Numbered from the stretch's first letter, positions 1-8,686 are shown. The stretch: 64,000 bases of DNA from Ruminococcus sp. YE71 (GCF_900119155.1 NZ_FPIR01000006.1:62001-126000); one strand, 5' to 3'. Numbers and translations: made by a program. Notes: a model not told the origin generated them from the sequence alone.

Positions 1-1166
1 ACCTTAGCGGTAACATCGAGGAACGGAGAAGCTCCCGAGTACTCAAGCTCGATCTCCTCTGCGGGATCAACAACTTCAAGACCCTTCAGACCCTCAACGG
101 TGTATTCCTTTGAAACATTGGATGACTCGTAAGGCCATACATAGAGCTTGCCGTCATTAGCGAACCAGAAGCCCTTCTTCTCGTCCTTGTTGTCGAGGTA
201 GTGGATGTCGTAAGTCTCGCAGCTTGCGGTGAACTTCAGCTTGTCGCCGTTGCTCAGACCGTAGTTGGAGCCTTCGTTGTAGATGTAAACGAACTTGTAG
301 TCGCCGCCGTAGGAGTCGTAACTGCACGAACCCTCGCTGTCAAGACCCTCGAACTTGGGCTTGAAGCCTGCGAAAGCGTCGTCGATGGTGATAGCCTCTG
401 TAAGACCCTTTACCTCAACTTCCCAGGAAGTGTTCTCAAGCTTGATCTTGTTCTCCTTGAGGTATTCCTCATCGAAATCTACCTCTAAGGTGACCTTGTC
501 GCCATTCTTCAGACCGTTCTCCTTGGAAGGCTTTACCTTGAGCGTGAACTCATTCTTCTTCTTATCTACTTCGAGAAGAGCATCTCTCTTATCCTTAGCG
601 TCGCTCTTGTCCTTGGACTTCTTGTAAGCCTTGAGCAGGTCTTTTCTGTCGTCCGAGAAGTAGTTGCTGTACTCGACCTTTTTCTTCTTGGTGAGCTCAT
701 CGTCATCGTCGCTGTCGTTCTTGATAACGAAAGCCTTGGTCTGGGAGTAGTCCTCCATCTCAACCTTGTACTCAGTGTAAGCGAGAACAGGGTCGATATC
801 GAGCTGTGCGTAGCAAATACCGTAGCCGTTAGGACCCGAGAACGAAACATCGAACAGATCCTTGGCGTCGATCTTCTCGTAGCTGAATACCGACTTCAGG
901 ATCACCGCGATAACGATGATAACTACGAGAGCTGCTGCTGCGATTATCAGCGGGATCGGATTCATTTTCTTCTTATCTGCTGTACCGCCGCTCACGCCAA
1001 AGCCCGACTGTGTCTGCTCCTGAGCGGGAGCGCTGTAAGCAGGCTGTGAGTAATCTGTCTGGATCTGCTCGGCGGGAGCTGCCCCTTCGAGCTGAGCGCC
1101 GCACGACTGACAGAACTTATCTGTATCAGAGTTCTGTGTGCCGCATTTCGGACAAAAAACTGCCAT
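1..1166 (-). CDS. Zinc-ribbon single-pass membrane protein (3' end outside window)
   Basis: The reading frame opens at 1166 after an GGAGG ribosome site and stays open to the window edge, so the C-terminus is missing. Residues 1-25 form a zinc ribbon with two CxxC knuckles (CPKCG and CQSCG). A Gln/Ala/Pro-rich linker follows, then one hydrophobic helix at about residues 67-90, and a long Lys/Asp/Glu-rich exterior part with repeated beta-type stretches. This architecture (cytosolic ribbon, one helix, outside domain) is common in Clostridia and has no established role; the outside part is probably secreted. Two more zinc-ribbon membrane proteins lie in this window at 18483 and 57933. It has its own promoter and is transcribed away from the next gene. 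Function not recognised. Confidence 0.85.
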   Translation of the reverse strand, partial: MAVFCPKCGTQNSDTDKFCQSCGAQLEGAAPAEQIQTDYSQPAYSAPAQEQTQSGFGVSGGTADKKKMNPIPLIIAAAALVVIIVIAVILKSVFSYEKIDAKDLFDVSFSGPNGYGICYAQLDIDPVLAYTEYKVEMEDYSQTKAFVIKNDSDDDDELTKKKKVEYSNYFSDDRKDLLKAYKKSKDKSDAKDKRDALLEVDKKKNEFTLKVKPSKENGLKNGDKVTLEVDFDEEYLKENKIKLENTSWEVEVKGLTEAITIDDAFAGFKPKFEGLDSEGSCSYDSYGGDYKFVYIYNEGSNYGLSNGDKLKFTASCETYDIHYLDNKDEKKGFWFANDGKLYVWPYESSNVSKEYTVEGLKGLEVVDPAEEIELEYSGASPFLDVTAK

Positions 1167-1263
1167 ATCTGTGTACCTCCATCTTTTGGGATAACTGTAA
1201 AATAATAAATGAGAGAGCCGAAACGGTCGCAAACCGCCTTATTTCGCAACTCTACTCTTCTAA

Positions 1264-1292
1264 ATTATAATATATTTTTACAATAAAGTCAA
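1264..1292 (-). promoter_or_regulatory. Sigma-A promoter of the zinc-ribbon gene
   Basis: On the minus strand TTGACT and TATAAT are separated by 17 bases, about 100 bases upstream of the start at 1166. The rest of the 300-base space up to 1466 holds only a terminator and A/T-rich DNA. Confidence 0.75.
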
Positions 1293-1395
1293 TAGAAAAA
1301 AACACCTAATTATCACAAACGAATCAATCTCACTTTATGGTATTATAACCAAATGTATTTTCGGCATATATAATTGTATATTCCCCGTTTTGGCA

Positions 1396-1440
1396 GCAAA
1401 ATATCACCCGAAAACGCGTTCTGCGGCGTTCACGGGTGAT
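1396..1440 (-). terminator. Terminator of the yetF-DUF4363 pair
   Basis: ATCACCCG at 1403-1410 pairs with CGGGTGAT at 1433-1440. On the minus strand the stem is followed by ATTTTG, directly after the DUF4363 stop codon at 1467. Confidence 0.6.
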
Positions 1441-1466
1441 GATGCCGATATCGTTTTCGCAGCCCC

Positions 1467-1826
1467 TCAGAGCACTCCCGAAAGGCGCGGACGCTGTTCC
1501 TCGAAGATGATACGCGCCCTCTCACGCAGCGCCCGAAGCTCTGCCGCAAGTTCCTCGCCGTATTTATGCCGTATCACAGCCACCGAAACGCTCATGTCCT
1601 CCAGCGACTCCGAGCGCGTGATGAACGAGCTTTTTGAATAGTAGCTGTCCCAGTATTCCTCCAGTGCCTCCACCGCGGTCTCGCGGCTTTCGGAATCGTG
1701 CGCTTCGGCACAGCGTTCAATGCGGCGGCACAGTTCTTCCGTCGTCCCCTTCAGCACCCTCAGCGAACCCCACGATCCTGCCGCCACCGCAAAAAATATC
1801 ACCGAGCAAAGTATCAGCCTTCTCAT
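1467..1826 (-). CDS. DUF4363-like small secreted or membrane-anchored protein
   Basis: A 119-residue protein beginning MRRLILC with one N-terminal hydrophobic segment (residues 4-22) that is either a signal peptide or an anchor. The remainder is predicted helical and rich in Glu/Arg with several Glu-Glu and Arg-Ala runs, as in the DUF4363 family, which is usually encoded next to a YetF (DUF421) protein; that pairing holds here. The start at 1826 was chosen because its ATG overlaps the yetF stop as ATGA, a sign of translational coupling; a longer in-frame reading lies wholly inside yetF. Its biochemical role is unknown. A terminator follows immediately. Confidence 0.75.
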   Translation of the reverse strand: MRRLILCSVIFFAVAAGSWGSLRVLKGTTEELCRRIERCAEAHDSESRETAVEALEEYWDSYYSKSSFITRSESLEDMSVSVAVIRHKYGEELAAELRALRERARIIFEEQRPRLSGVL

Positions 1827-2500
1827 CTGTTCTTCTCCTTTTTCAGCACCGTTGTCTTTCCGCTCCCGTCGCAGGTCATGATGAAAACATCCTGCTCGGT
1901 CACACCCTCCTTCGCCAGCGTCCGTTTCAGCCACTTCCCGTCCCGCTTCACTCGCGAGAGTGCGCCCCTGACCAGCACGCCGTCCTCGATAAGCACTACG
2001 GGCGGGTCGCCGTCGTCCTCCTGTTCGCCCAGGTCGCCGAGGGTCACGGGCTGAAATTCCTTCTTCACGTACACCGAGATCTGACCCGTGGTCTCCACCA
2101 TCGCCAGCTGCACCTGCGATATGTCGAACACCTGCTGCGCCCTGAGCGCTTCAAACAGGTCGTCCACCGTGAAGCGGAGCCTGCGCATCGCGTTCTGGTC
2201 GAGCTTGCCGTTCGAGATCAGCACCTTCGGCGAACCGCAGAGCAGCCTTCTCACCGCCCCCGACTTCATGGTGAGATACGAGAAGAACACGTCGAGACAG
2301 ACTATCGTCAGTATCGGTATCAGCCCCATCGCCAGCGGGATGTTCACGTCCTCGATGGGCAGCGTCGCGATGTTCGAGAGCATGATGGTCACCACCAGCT
2401 CGCTGGGTTGCAACTCCCCCAGCTGACGTTTTCCCATCAGCCGCACGCAGAAGATTATCACGATGTACAGCAGCACCGCACGTATATACACTATGAGCAA
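1823..2500 (-). CDS. YetF-family (DUF421) membrane protein
   Basis: A 225-residue protein with three N-terminal membrane helices followed by the cytosolic DUF421 alpha/beta domain. The family signature RLMGKRQLGELQPSELV is present near residues 20-36, and the pattern PKVLISNGKLDQNAMRR marks the start of the soluble domain. Family members are linked to spores or envelope stress in Bacillus, but their activity is not settled. I place the start at a TTG (2500), because GAGGTGAT lies 8 bases upstream and the resulting N-terminus (MLIVYIRAVLLY) matches the usual family beginning; upstream in-frame codons would run toward the divergent gerA promoter. Coupled by ATGA to the DUF4363 gene. It is divergent from the gerABC operon. 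Confidence 0.9.
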   Translation of the reverse strand: MLIVYIRAVLLYIVIIFCVRLMGKRQLGELQPSELVVTIMLSNIATLPIEDVNIPLAMGLIPILTIVCLDVFFSYLTMKSGAVRRLLCGSPKVLISNGKLDQNAMRRLRFTVDDLFEALRAQQVFDISQVQLAMVETTGQISVYVKKEFQPVTLGDLGEQEDDGDPPVVLIEDGVLVRGALSRVKRDGKWLKRTLAKEGVTEQDVFIMTCDGSGKTTVLKKEKNR

Positions 2501-2589
2501 ATTTATCACCTCACGGTTAGTATCGCCGATACCGCCGCGAATATTCACACGCCGCTCTGTCAATAATACGCTAAAAGGAAGTGAACGAA

Positions 2590-4062
2590 ATGAATGACAT
2601 CACCAAGGACACTCGTCTCCTGCCACCTCTGAACAGCAACCTGCTCGCACTGCGCACCCACCTCGGGAACACTGCCGACCTTTCCGCCGTCACCGTCACG
2701 ATAAACGGTGTTCGCTGTGCCGCCGTCACCATCGAGGGCATGGTCTCGTCCGATTCGGTGGGCGAGCTGGTATTCCGCCCCCTGATGAAGCTCGAAAACG
2801 GCAGCCGCATCTCCCCCGACGAGCTCATGCGGCTCATCACTGAGCATTGTCTCATGTCCGCCGACCGTTCAAACGCCTCGACTGTCGGGGCAGCCGCTGA
2901 CCTGCTCTTCTCGGGATTCGTGCTGCTTCTCGTGGACGGCATCCCGACCGCCGCCGCCCTCGGCATACAGGGCTACCCCTCGAAGTCCATCTCCGAGCCC
3001 ACCTCGGAAAACGACCTGCTATCCTCACAGGAAGCCTTCACCGAAACGGTGCGCACGAATATGTCACTCGTCCGCAGACGTATGCGCACCCCTAAGCTGC
3101 GCTTCGAGCTGGTCAGGTGCGGCAAGCTCTCCTCCACCGAAGTCGCCATAGCCTACATCGAAGGCAAAGCCGACAGCAGGATGCTCGAAGAGGTGAGAAA
3201 GAGGCTCGGCTCAGTGGGTCTCGACAGCGTGCTGGGGCCTGCTTTCCTGCTGCCCTTTCTCGAAAAACAGTCGGAAAAGCTGCTCTTCTCCGAGGTCGGC
3301 ACCACCGAACGCCCCGATATGCTCTGCGCAGGACTCGTTCAGGGACGCATCGGCATCCTCATCGACGGCGCACCCTTCGCGCTGGTCTGCCCCTACATCT
3401 TCGCACAGGGCTTCGACAGCATCGACGACTACGCCGCAAAGACCTACTTCGCCGTGTTCATCAAGCTGATACGCTGTCTGTCCTTCATCCTCGCGGCGGC
3501 GTTCCCGGGGGTGTACATCGCGGCGGTGAACTACGCCCCCGAGATGCTGAATTTCAAACTGCTGCTGAGCCTTTCGGCAGGCGAACGCTCTACCATGCTC
3601 TCGCTCTTCACCGAGATGCTGACCGTCATGCTCCTGCTGGAGATACTCCGCGAAGCGAGCATTCGCCTGCCCCACGCCATCGGCACTGCCGTCTCGATAG
3701 CGGGCGGTCTGATAATCGGCGACGCGGCGGTAAAGAGCGGCATCATCTCTTCTCCCCTGCTCATTGTGGTGGGCATCACCGCCACCGCGTCCTATGTTCT
3801 GCCTGCCTTCGCACAGCAGCTGACCGTCCTGAGACTGCTGTTCATACTCTCGGGCGGCTTCGCGGGGTTCTTCGGGATAAGCGTCTGCGCCGTCATGGTC
3901 ACCGCGAACATCTGCTCACAGAGCTTCGTCGGCATCCCCTACACCTCGCCCTTCTCGCCGCTGAAGCGTGACCGTCTGATGAACGTCACGGGAAGAAAGA
4001 ACTTCGCCGACCTCGCCCGCGAATCCCCCACGATAAACGCCCTTAGACCCGACGGTCAATAA
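2590..4062 (+). CDS. gerA: Spore germination receptor A subunit (GerA family)
   Basis: A 490-residue protein of normal GerAA length. The first 290 residues are the soluble N-terminal domain; four to five membrane helices follow between about residues 290 and 450, ending in a short cytosolic tail with the conserved PYTSPFSP segment. In Bacillus the A, B and C subunits form the inner-membrane nutrient receptor of the dormant spore. I take ATG 2590 rather than the GTG nine bases earlier because AAGGAAG is well placed only for the ATG. It is first in a three-gene operon (27-base gap to gerB). Expression is expected in the forespore under sigma-G; the upstream space holds only a poor sigma-G match (GAATA, then AATAATA). 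The germinant cannot be deduced. Confidence 0.93.
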   Translation: MNDITKDTRLLPPLNSNLLALRTHLGNTADLSAVTVTINGVRCAAVTIEGMVSSDSVGELVFRPLMKLENGSRISPDELMRLITEHCLMSADRSNASTVGAAADLLFSGFVLLLVDGIPTAAALGIQGYPSKSISEPTSENDLLSSQEAFTETVRTNMSLVRRRMRTPKLRFELVRCGKLSSTEVAIAYIEGKADSRMLEEVRKRLGSVGLDSVLGPAFLLPFLEKQSEKLLFSEVGTTERPDMLCAGLVQGRIGILIDGAPFALVCPYIFAQGFDSIDDYAAKTYFAVFIKLIRCLSFILAAAFPGVYIAAVNYAPEMLNFKLLLSLSAGERSTMLSLFTEMLTVMLLLEILREASIRLPHAIGTAVSIAGGLIIGDAAVKSGIISSPLLIVVGITATASYVLPAFAQQLTVLRLLFILSGGFAGFFGISVCAVMVTANICSQSFVGIPYTSPFSPLKRDRLMNVTGRKNFADLARESPTINALRPDGQ

Positions 4063-4088
4063 CCTCTGCACGAAAAGGACTTTTCCGA

Positions 4089-5120
4089 ATGAACTCACTT
4101 TCACCCTATCAGACAGCGGCGATACTCATCCTTGCGCGGATGCTCTCGCTGTCCCTCTACGAACCGCTCCCGAACGAGAACACGGTGCTGACCGCCGCAG
4201 CAGCGCTCATCCTCTGCGCCGTGAAATGGCTCCTGCTGATGCCTGCTGTCCGCGTCATCTCGTCGCGGCAGCTCTTTTGCAGCCGTGCCGCCGCGAACAT
4301 CATCTCCCTCATGACGGTGGCCGGAGCGGCTGCGCTGCTGCTCGTCATCACCGACAGTTTTGCGTCGCTGCTCGAAGCTGTCTCGCCCGAACGCTACTCA
4401 CGCTTCGGCATCACAGTCGTGCTTCTGCTCGTCTGCGCCTACACCGCCTCGATGGGAAGGCAGGGTCTTGCGCGGACCGCTGTACTGATGCTGCCCGTCT
4501 TTCTCGGCATCCTCGCGGTCATATTCTTCGAGCTCCGCGGCTCGATGCTCCCCGACCGCATGAGCCTTTACTCCCCCGACCCGCTTAGCGAAGCCGCGGT
4601 CTCGGCAGTGCGGCTGTCGGGCGGTTCTGCCGACCTGTTCCTCGCCGTGACCCTCATCCCCTTCACCTCGAAGCCGAAGAGCCGCTCCGCCGCCATATAC
4701 CTTGCCGCCGATGCTGTCATGTCGCTGATATTCTTTCTCATGTGCGGTTCGGTGCTGGGCAGGTGGCGGAGCCGTTCGGGTAGCCTATGGTTCACCCTCG
4801 CCGACTGCACCCGAGGTTCGGTCATCGACCGCTCGGGAGCGATGTTTCTCGCGGTATCCACCTCCTGCGCGGTCATCACCTGCGCGGCTCTGCTGATGGT
4901 GCTGACCCGCTCACTGAAACTCCTCACCGGCGCAAAGTCCCCGAACATCCTGATGGGCGGTACCGCCGCCCTGCTGTCCGCACTTCTGCTCGCGCTCGGG
5001 GCAAGAGGGCTGTATCCGCGGCTCGTCTCGCTCCCCGTCTGCACGGGCGTATCCGCAGCCGCTGCCGCCGCGGCACTGACTTCACCGCTCTACGCCCTGC
5101 GAAAGGAGCGTGAAGGATGA
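4089..5120 (+). CDS. gerB: Spore germination receptor B subunit (GerAB/YndE family permease)
   Basis: A 343-residue integral membrane protein with roughly ten hydrophobic segments, matching the APC-superfamily fold of GerAB proteins, slightly shorter than the usual 360 or so. This subunit carries the germinant-binding pocket in Bacillus homologues. The ribosome site AAAGGA lies nine bases before ATG 4089. The stop TGA overlaps the gerC start as ATGA. Conservation with well-studied GerAB proteins is low at sequence level, so the assignment leans on topology, on length and on its place between clear A and C subunits. Confidence 0.88.
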   Translation: MNSLSPYQTAAILILARMLSLSLYEPLPNENTVLTAAAALILCAVKWLLLMPAVRVISSRQLFCSRAAANIISLMTVAGAAALLLVITDSFASLLEAVSPERYSRFGITVVLLLVCAYTASMGRQGLARTAVLMLPVFLGILAVIFFELRGSMLPDRMSLYSPDPLSEAAVSAVRLSGGSADLFLAVTLIPFTSKPKSRSAAIYLAADAVMSLIFFLMCGSVLGRWRSRSGSLWFTLADCTRGSVIDRSGAMFLAVSTSCAVITCAALLMVLTRSLKLLTGAKSPNILMGGTAALLSALLLALGARGLYPRLVSLPVCTGVSAAAAAAALTSPLYALRKEREG

Positions 5121-6214
5121 AAAGAGCTTTCCTGTTCATGATGATAGCCCTGCTGGGGCTCGGATACTATTCAAAAAGCCGACCCACCGAGATAGCCGAC
5201 CGCGTGCTCGTCCACGCCGTCGGCATCGACGAAACGGAGGATGGCTACAGCGTCACCATGCAGGTGTTCGCACCCGACGGCAGCGGCGGCGACACTCCCC
5301 TCGACCCGTCACAGCCGAACGTCAGACTGGTGAGCGGCAGCGGCGAAACGGTCGCGGAAGCTGTCAGCGAATGCCGCGGAAAACTCGGCGGCGAGCTGTT
5401 CTTCGGGCAGGACCGCGTCATTCTCTTCGGCAGGGACACCGACCTCTCGCGCACCGACGAGCTCTGCGGATTCTTCCTCTCGACGGGAGAGACCTTCCTG
5501 AACATCGACTGCGCCGCCGCTTACCCCACCGCCGAGAAGATACTCTCGCTGCCCGTCACCGCAGGCTCGGTCGCGTCAGAACGGTTCGTGAGGATGATAC
5601 GCTCGGGCGAGGATTCGGGGAGCTGCTGCCGCTGTACCTTCACCGAGCTTCTCGCCGCTATGGACACCCCCTCGCAGACGGTCATCCTGCCCGAATTCGC
5701 AAAGACAAAAGCCGAAAAAAAGAAGGACGGCAAGACCATCGAAGCCGAATCACCGCTGACCCTCGGCGAGGGTGCGGAGTTCGTCGGCGGCAGGTACTCC
5801 GCGAAGGTCTCACCCAACGATATGGCGCTCATCGCCGCAGTCAGCGGCAGGGGCAGGCATTTCCGTTCGGGCAGAAAACAGCCCGACGGCACCGAGATGC
5901 TCTTCCGCGTCCGCTCACGAGAGGTCACGGCTGTCACCGACGGCGACGTCCTCATCGTCAGCGTAAAACTTCGGGTGGCACCCGCTTCGGCAAAGCTCTT
6001 TTCAAGCCCTTCCGAACGGGAACTCACCGACAAGACCTCAGCCAAAACCGCCGAACGCCGCATCAACGCCCTCTGCGAACGTGTCTGCTCCGAAGGCTGC
6101 GCCGACCTTCTCGGCGCGGATATGCACCTGCGGCGCTTCGCACCCTCGCTCTATCGCTCGCTCACGCCCGAAGCACGCCGCCTGTCCGTCAGATATTCCG
6201 TCACAATATGCTGA
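5117..6214 (+). CDS. gerC: Spore germination receptor C subunit (GerAC family), no lipobox cysteine
   Basis: A 365-residue GerAC-type protein: short N-terminal hydrophobic segment (residues 4-17), the usual first domain with VHAVGIDETEDGYSVTMQVF, a central GGELFFGQDRVILFG region, and a C-terminal domain of about 170 residues. GerAC proteins are normally lipoproteins held by a Cys just after the signal helix (for example GCWD). Here the same place reads LGLGYYSKSRPTEIADR with no Cys, so lipid modification at the standard site seems impossible and the N-terminal helix may serve as the anchor. Coupled to gerB by ATGA. Last gene of the operon. Confidence 0.9.
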   Translation: MKRAFLFMMIALLGLGYYSKSRPTEIADRVLVHAVGIDETEDGYSVTMQVFAPDGSGGDTPLDPSQPNVRLVSGSGETVAEAVSECRGKLGGELFFGQDRVILFGRDTDLSRTDELCGFFLSTGETFLNIDCAAAYPTAEKILSLPVTAGSVASERFVRMIRSGEDSGSCCRCTFTELLAAMDTPSQTVILPEFAKTKAEKKKDGKTIEAESPLTLGEGAEFVGGRYSAKVSPNDMALIAAVSGRGRHFRSGRKQPDGTEMLFRVRSREVTAVTDGDVLIVSVKLRVAPASAKLFSSPSERELTDKTSAKTAERRINALCERVCSEGCADLLGADMHLRRFAPSLYRSLTPEARRLSVRYSVTIC

Positions 6215-6241
6215 TATTCCACAGAATTCCATAAAACCCAC

Positions 6242-6270
6242 TTGACAAATCGGAAAAGTTATTATATAAT
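6242..6270 (+). promoter_or_regulatory. Consensus sigma-A promoter of the Rrf2-family gene
   Basis: A perfect TTGACA and a perfect TATAAT with 17 bases between, 30 bases ahead of ATG 6301. The downstream TAATTAATGTAATAG stretch is A/T-rich like Rrf2/IscR operators, which suggests autorepression. Confidence 0.85.
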
Positions 6271-6300
6271 TAATGTAATAGCAAACTGGAGGATATCGGA

Positions 6301-6750
6301 ATGTATATTTCAACCAAGGGCAGATACGCTCTGCGTCTCATGCTCGACCTTGCGGAAAATGCGGAAGCCGAGCAGAATATACCCCTGAAAAAAGTTGCCG
6401 AGCGTCAGCAGATCTCACTCAAATATCTTGAGCAGATAATCACAGCACTGTGCAAGGCAGGTTTCATCAAAAGCATACGCGGTTCTCAGGGCGGCTACAG
6501 GCTGGCTCACGAACCCGAATATTATACCGTCGCCATGATACTTCGGCTGACCGAGGGAACGCTGGCACCAGTCTCCTGCCTTGAGGATGAGGTGAACCAG
6601 TGCCCGAGAAGCGCTCAGTGCGCCACCCTTTTCGTATGGCAGAAGCTGTACGATTCCATAAACGATACGCTGGAGAGCATCACCCTCAAAGACATCGTCG
6701 ATAATAAAATAGCCCTCGACAGCACCGCTGCCGACGACTACGTGATATGA
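6301..6750 (+). CDS. Rrf2-family (IscR-like) transcriptional regulator
   Basis: A 149-residue winged-helix regulator starting MYISTKGRYALRLMLDLAE, the hallmark of the family. The DNA-reading helix lies around residues 40-70 (ISLKYLEQIITALCKAGFIKSIRG). Three cysteines in CLEDEVNQCPRSAQC at about residues 92-105 are spaced as the Fe-S ligands of IscR, so cluster sensing is likely. In many Clostridia this gene precedes iscS/nifU; here it stands alone, between the ger operon and a SUFU-domain gene, with its own promoter and terminator, so it probably acts on distant cluster-assembly or cysteine genes and on itself. Confidence 0.92.
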   Translation: MYISTKGRYALRLMLDLAENAEAEQNIPLKKVAERQQISLKYLEQIITALCKAGFIKSIRGSQGGYRLAHEPEYYTVAMILRLTEGTLAPVSCLEDEVNQCPRSAQCATLFVWQKLYDSINDTLESITLKDIVDNKIALDSTAADDYVI

Positions 6751-6756
6751 CCCGAT

Positions 6757-6783
6757 ATGCAGGAGACACGCTCCTGCATTTTT
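6757..6783 (+). terminator. Terminator after the Rrf2-family gene
   Basis: ATGCAGGAG at 6757-6765 pairs perfectly with CTCCTGCAT at 6771-6779 around a 5-base loop, followed by TTTT. Confidence 0.85.
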
Positions 6784-6829
6784 CTTCTGCTATACCGCAG
6801 AACAGACCATCTTTCATATGGAGTAAAGC

Positions 6830-8263
6830 ATGACAGATAAAGAAAAAAAAGCACTTCTTGAAAAAGCCGAAGAGCTCCGCAGACAGGGCGATCTGCATGA
6901 GGTCGTAAGGCTGCTGTTCAGCGAGCAGCGCGACCCGAAGGCAGACCCCGATATTATGCTGCCCCTTGTCCGTGCCATGCTCGACATCTCGGAATCTTCG
7001 CAGGGAAATGACCTCTCCGAGACTGCCGAGATATTCCTGAACGCCCTTGACAACATGGACAGCTCCGCCGAATGGCACCTGCTCGCCGCACGCGCCGATT
7101 ACCTCAGGAACAGGTACTACGCCGCTTACGCCGAGCTGCTCAAAGCCGAGGAACTGAACAAGTCATCCGACCGCCCCGTTTCCGAGGAGGAGCTTTCGGA
7201 GCTTCTCGCCGTATGCAGGCAGGAGCTGAAAAGCATGAACGCACGCTACGCCCCTAACGACCACCGCATCGTGCTGTCTCACATCGGCACGTATTTCGGC
7301 AAGATAACGGGCGTTATCAGAGGCAGAGACCTCACAGGCATCACCCCTCACCGTCCCGAGCTGGATGTGTTCCCCGACATCGCCGTCATCGACCCCGACG
7401 ACGAGCATGAATGGCGAACCTTCGTGACGGTAGGTTCGGGCGCTACCGAGATGAACGTCCCCGACGAGCTGAGACCCTACAACTGCACACGCTGCGAATA
7501 CGTGATGTACCTGCCAGCCTCATGGACGCCTGCCGAGTCGGCGTGGGCGATAAACCTGATGAAGAACATCTCCGCCATCCCGAAGGAGCGCAACAGCTAC
7601 GCAGGCTTCGGACATATCTTCTCCTCGGGCTCGAACATTACCGAGGATACCGACCTCTTCGGCACGATGCTCATCGACGTTCAGGAAGCCCCTCAGGGCG
7701 CGGAACAGCTTGAGCTCTCCGACGGCAGCAGAGTCGTGTTCTATCAGCTCTTCCCCGTCTACCGCGAGGAATTTGAGTTCAAGCTCTCTCACGGCTACAG
7801 TGCCCTCATCTCGCTGATGCCGCACATCAGCGCGGTCTTTGACCTGCACCGCGAGAACGTCTGCAAGAATACAGACGACGAACATCCCGTTGACGAGCTT
7901 CTGCTCGCACCCGAGTTCGACTACACGGGAAAGCTCGGCGTCGGAGAGTTCTGTGCTGTCAGCCGCCGCATCGTCGAGCAGGGCGAACGTGTGGGCTTCA
8001 TGCGGCGTTTTCTCCCCGAAAGCGGTCAGCCCGCCGCCGAGACCGACAGCGGATGGCTGTTCCTCTCGGGCGCCGAGTCGATGAGTTCGCTGGCGATGCC
8101 CTACACCCTCGAAATATGCAGGCTGAACACCGTCTGCAACATAGACCCTGACGTGGTGCCGTTTCTTACGAGCCCCTACGAATCCACATTTTTCCGCGGT
8201 GAGGATGACAGGTTCATACCACTGCTGCCCGACCCGGACGAAACGCGTCCGCCGATGTCATAA
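6830..8263 (+). CDS. Suppressor-of-fused domain plus DUF2185 protein (immunity-like)
   Basis: A 477-residue soluble protein with three parts. Residues 1-150 are helical and TPR-like. About residues 150-340 form a suppressor-of-fused (SUFU) domain, with the telltale TVGSGATEMNVPDELR followed by RCEYVMYLPASW. About residues 365-450 match DUF2185 (GEFCAVSRRIVEQGERVGFMRR and DSGWLFLSGAES). Both SUFU and DUF2185 (Imm33-like) occur as immunity modules in polymorphic-toxin loci; their fusion suggests a protein that binds more than one effector. No toxin gene is adjacent. Start at ATG 6830 has no strong ribosome site (GGAG at 6819-6822, eight bases upstream, is acceptable). Ends at a strong terminator. 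Exact role is inference. Confidence 0.82.
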   Translation: MTDKEKKALLEKAEELRRQGDLHEVVRLLFSEQRDPKADPDIMLPLVRAMLDISESSQGNDLSETAEIFLNALDNMDSSAEWHLLAARADYLRNRYYAAYAELLKAEELNKSSDRPVSEEELSELLAVCRQELKSMNARYAPNDHRIVLSHIGTYFGKITGVIRGRDLTGITPHRPELDVFPDIAVIDPDDEHEWRTFVTVGSGATEMNVPDELRPYNCTRCEYVMYLPASWTPAESAWAINLMKNISAIPKERNSYAGFGHIFSSGSNITEDTDLFGTMLIDVQEAPQGAEQLELSDGSRVVFYQLFPVYREEFEFKLSHGYSALISLMPHISAVFDLHRENVCKNTDDEHPVDELLLAPEFDYTGKLGVGEFCAVSRRIVEQGERVGFMRRFLPESGQPAAETDSGWLFLSGAESMSSLAMPYTLEICRLNTVCNIDPDVVPFLTSPYESTFFRGEDDRFIPLLPDPDETRPPMS

Positions 8264-8287
8264 TCTCAGACGAACAGGCATAAAATC

Positions 8288-8328
8288 AGAGAGGAAAGCG
8301 CAGTACACGCTCTCCTCTCTCTTTTTTT
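8288..8328 (+). terminator. Terminator after the SUFU-domain gene
   Basis: GAGAGGAAAGCG pairs with CGCTCTCCTCTC across a short loop, then a run of seven T. It may also serve as a boundary for the convergent AbrB gene. Confidence 0.8.
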
Positions 8329-8366
8329 CATATCAGGACGGCTCTTATCCGCGAGGGCGCCGTCGG

Positions 8367-8606
8367 TCATTTTTTCAGTTCGCTGAGACACTTTGCGCAG
8401 ACTGCCTTGCCCATGTACTCGGTGAGGTCGTCGGGGCTCTTGCAGAAAATGCAGCTCCTCTGGAACTTCTTCAGAACGATCATGTCATTATCGGTGTAGA
8501 TCTCGACCTGATCCTTAGTGTCTATATCGAATGTGCGTCTGATCTCGATCGGAAGAACGATACGTCCAAGATCGTCGATGTTTCTCACAATACCTGTTGA
8601 TTTCAT
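8367..8606 (-). CDS. AbrB-type transition-state regulator with C-terminal zinc knuckle
   Basis: A 79-residue protein. Residues 1-50 are the swapped-hairpin AbrB/SpoVT DNA-binding domain (MKSTGIVRNIDDLGRIVLPIEIRR). Residues 54-75 carry two Cys pairs (CIFCKS and CAKC) typical of the clostridial AbrB variants. The start at 8606 is favoured by AAGGAG eight bases upstream; an earlier ATG seven codons up lacks a site. Such proteins act as global regulators of growth-phase and sporulation genes and usually bind as tetramers. Monocistronic with its own promoter. Confidence 0.92.
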   Translation of the reverse strand: MKSTGIVRNIDDLGRIVLPIEIRRTFDIDTKDQVEIYTDNDMIVLKKFQRSCIFCKSPDDLTEYMGKAVCAKCLSELKK

Positions 8607-8656
8607 AGCATAAACTCCTTTTGACAAAGATTCTTGTTTGGTACTACTTTAACGTT

Positions 8657-8686
8657 ATTATACATCAAAGCGTTGTCATTTGTCAA
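8657..8686 (-). promoter_or_regulatory. Sigma-A promoter of the AbrB-type gene
   Basis: Minus-strand TTGACA and TATAAT separated by 18 bases, about 50 bases upstream of the start. The spacer holds repeated TTTGTCAA/TTTGACAA-like words on the two strands that could be an autoregulatory site. Confidence 0.75.

Noticed and set aside
2500-2589. Sigma-G promoter for gerA
   Set aside because: GAATA and AATAATA are present but the -10 does not fit the CATnnTA rule, so it is not listed as a feature.
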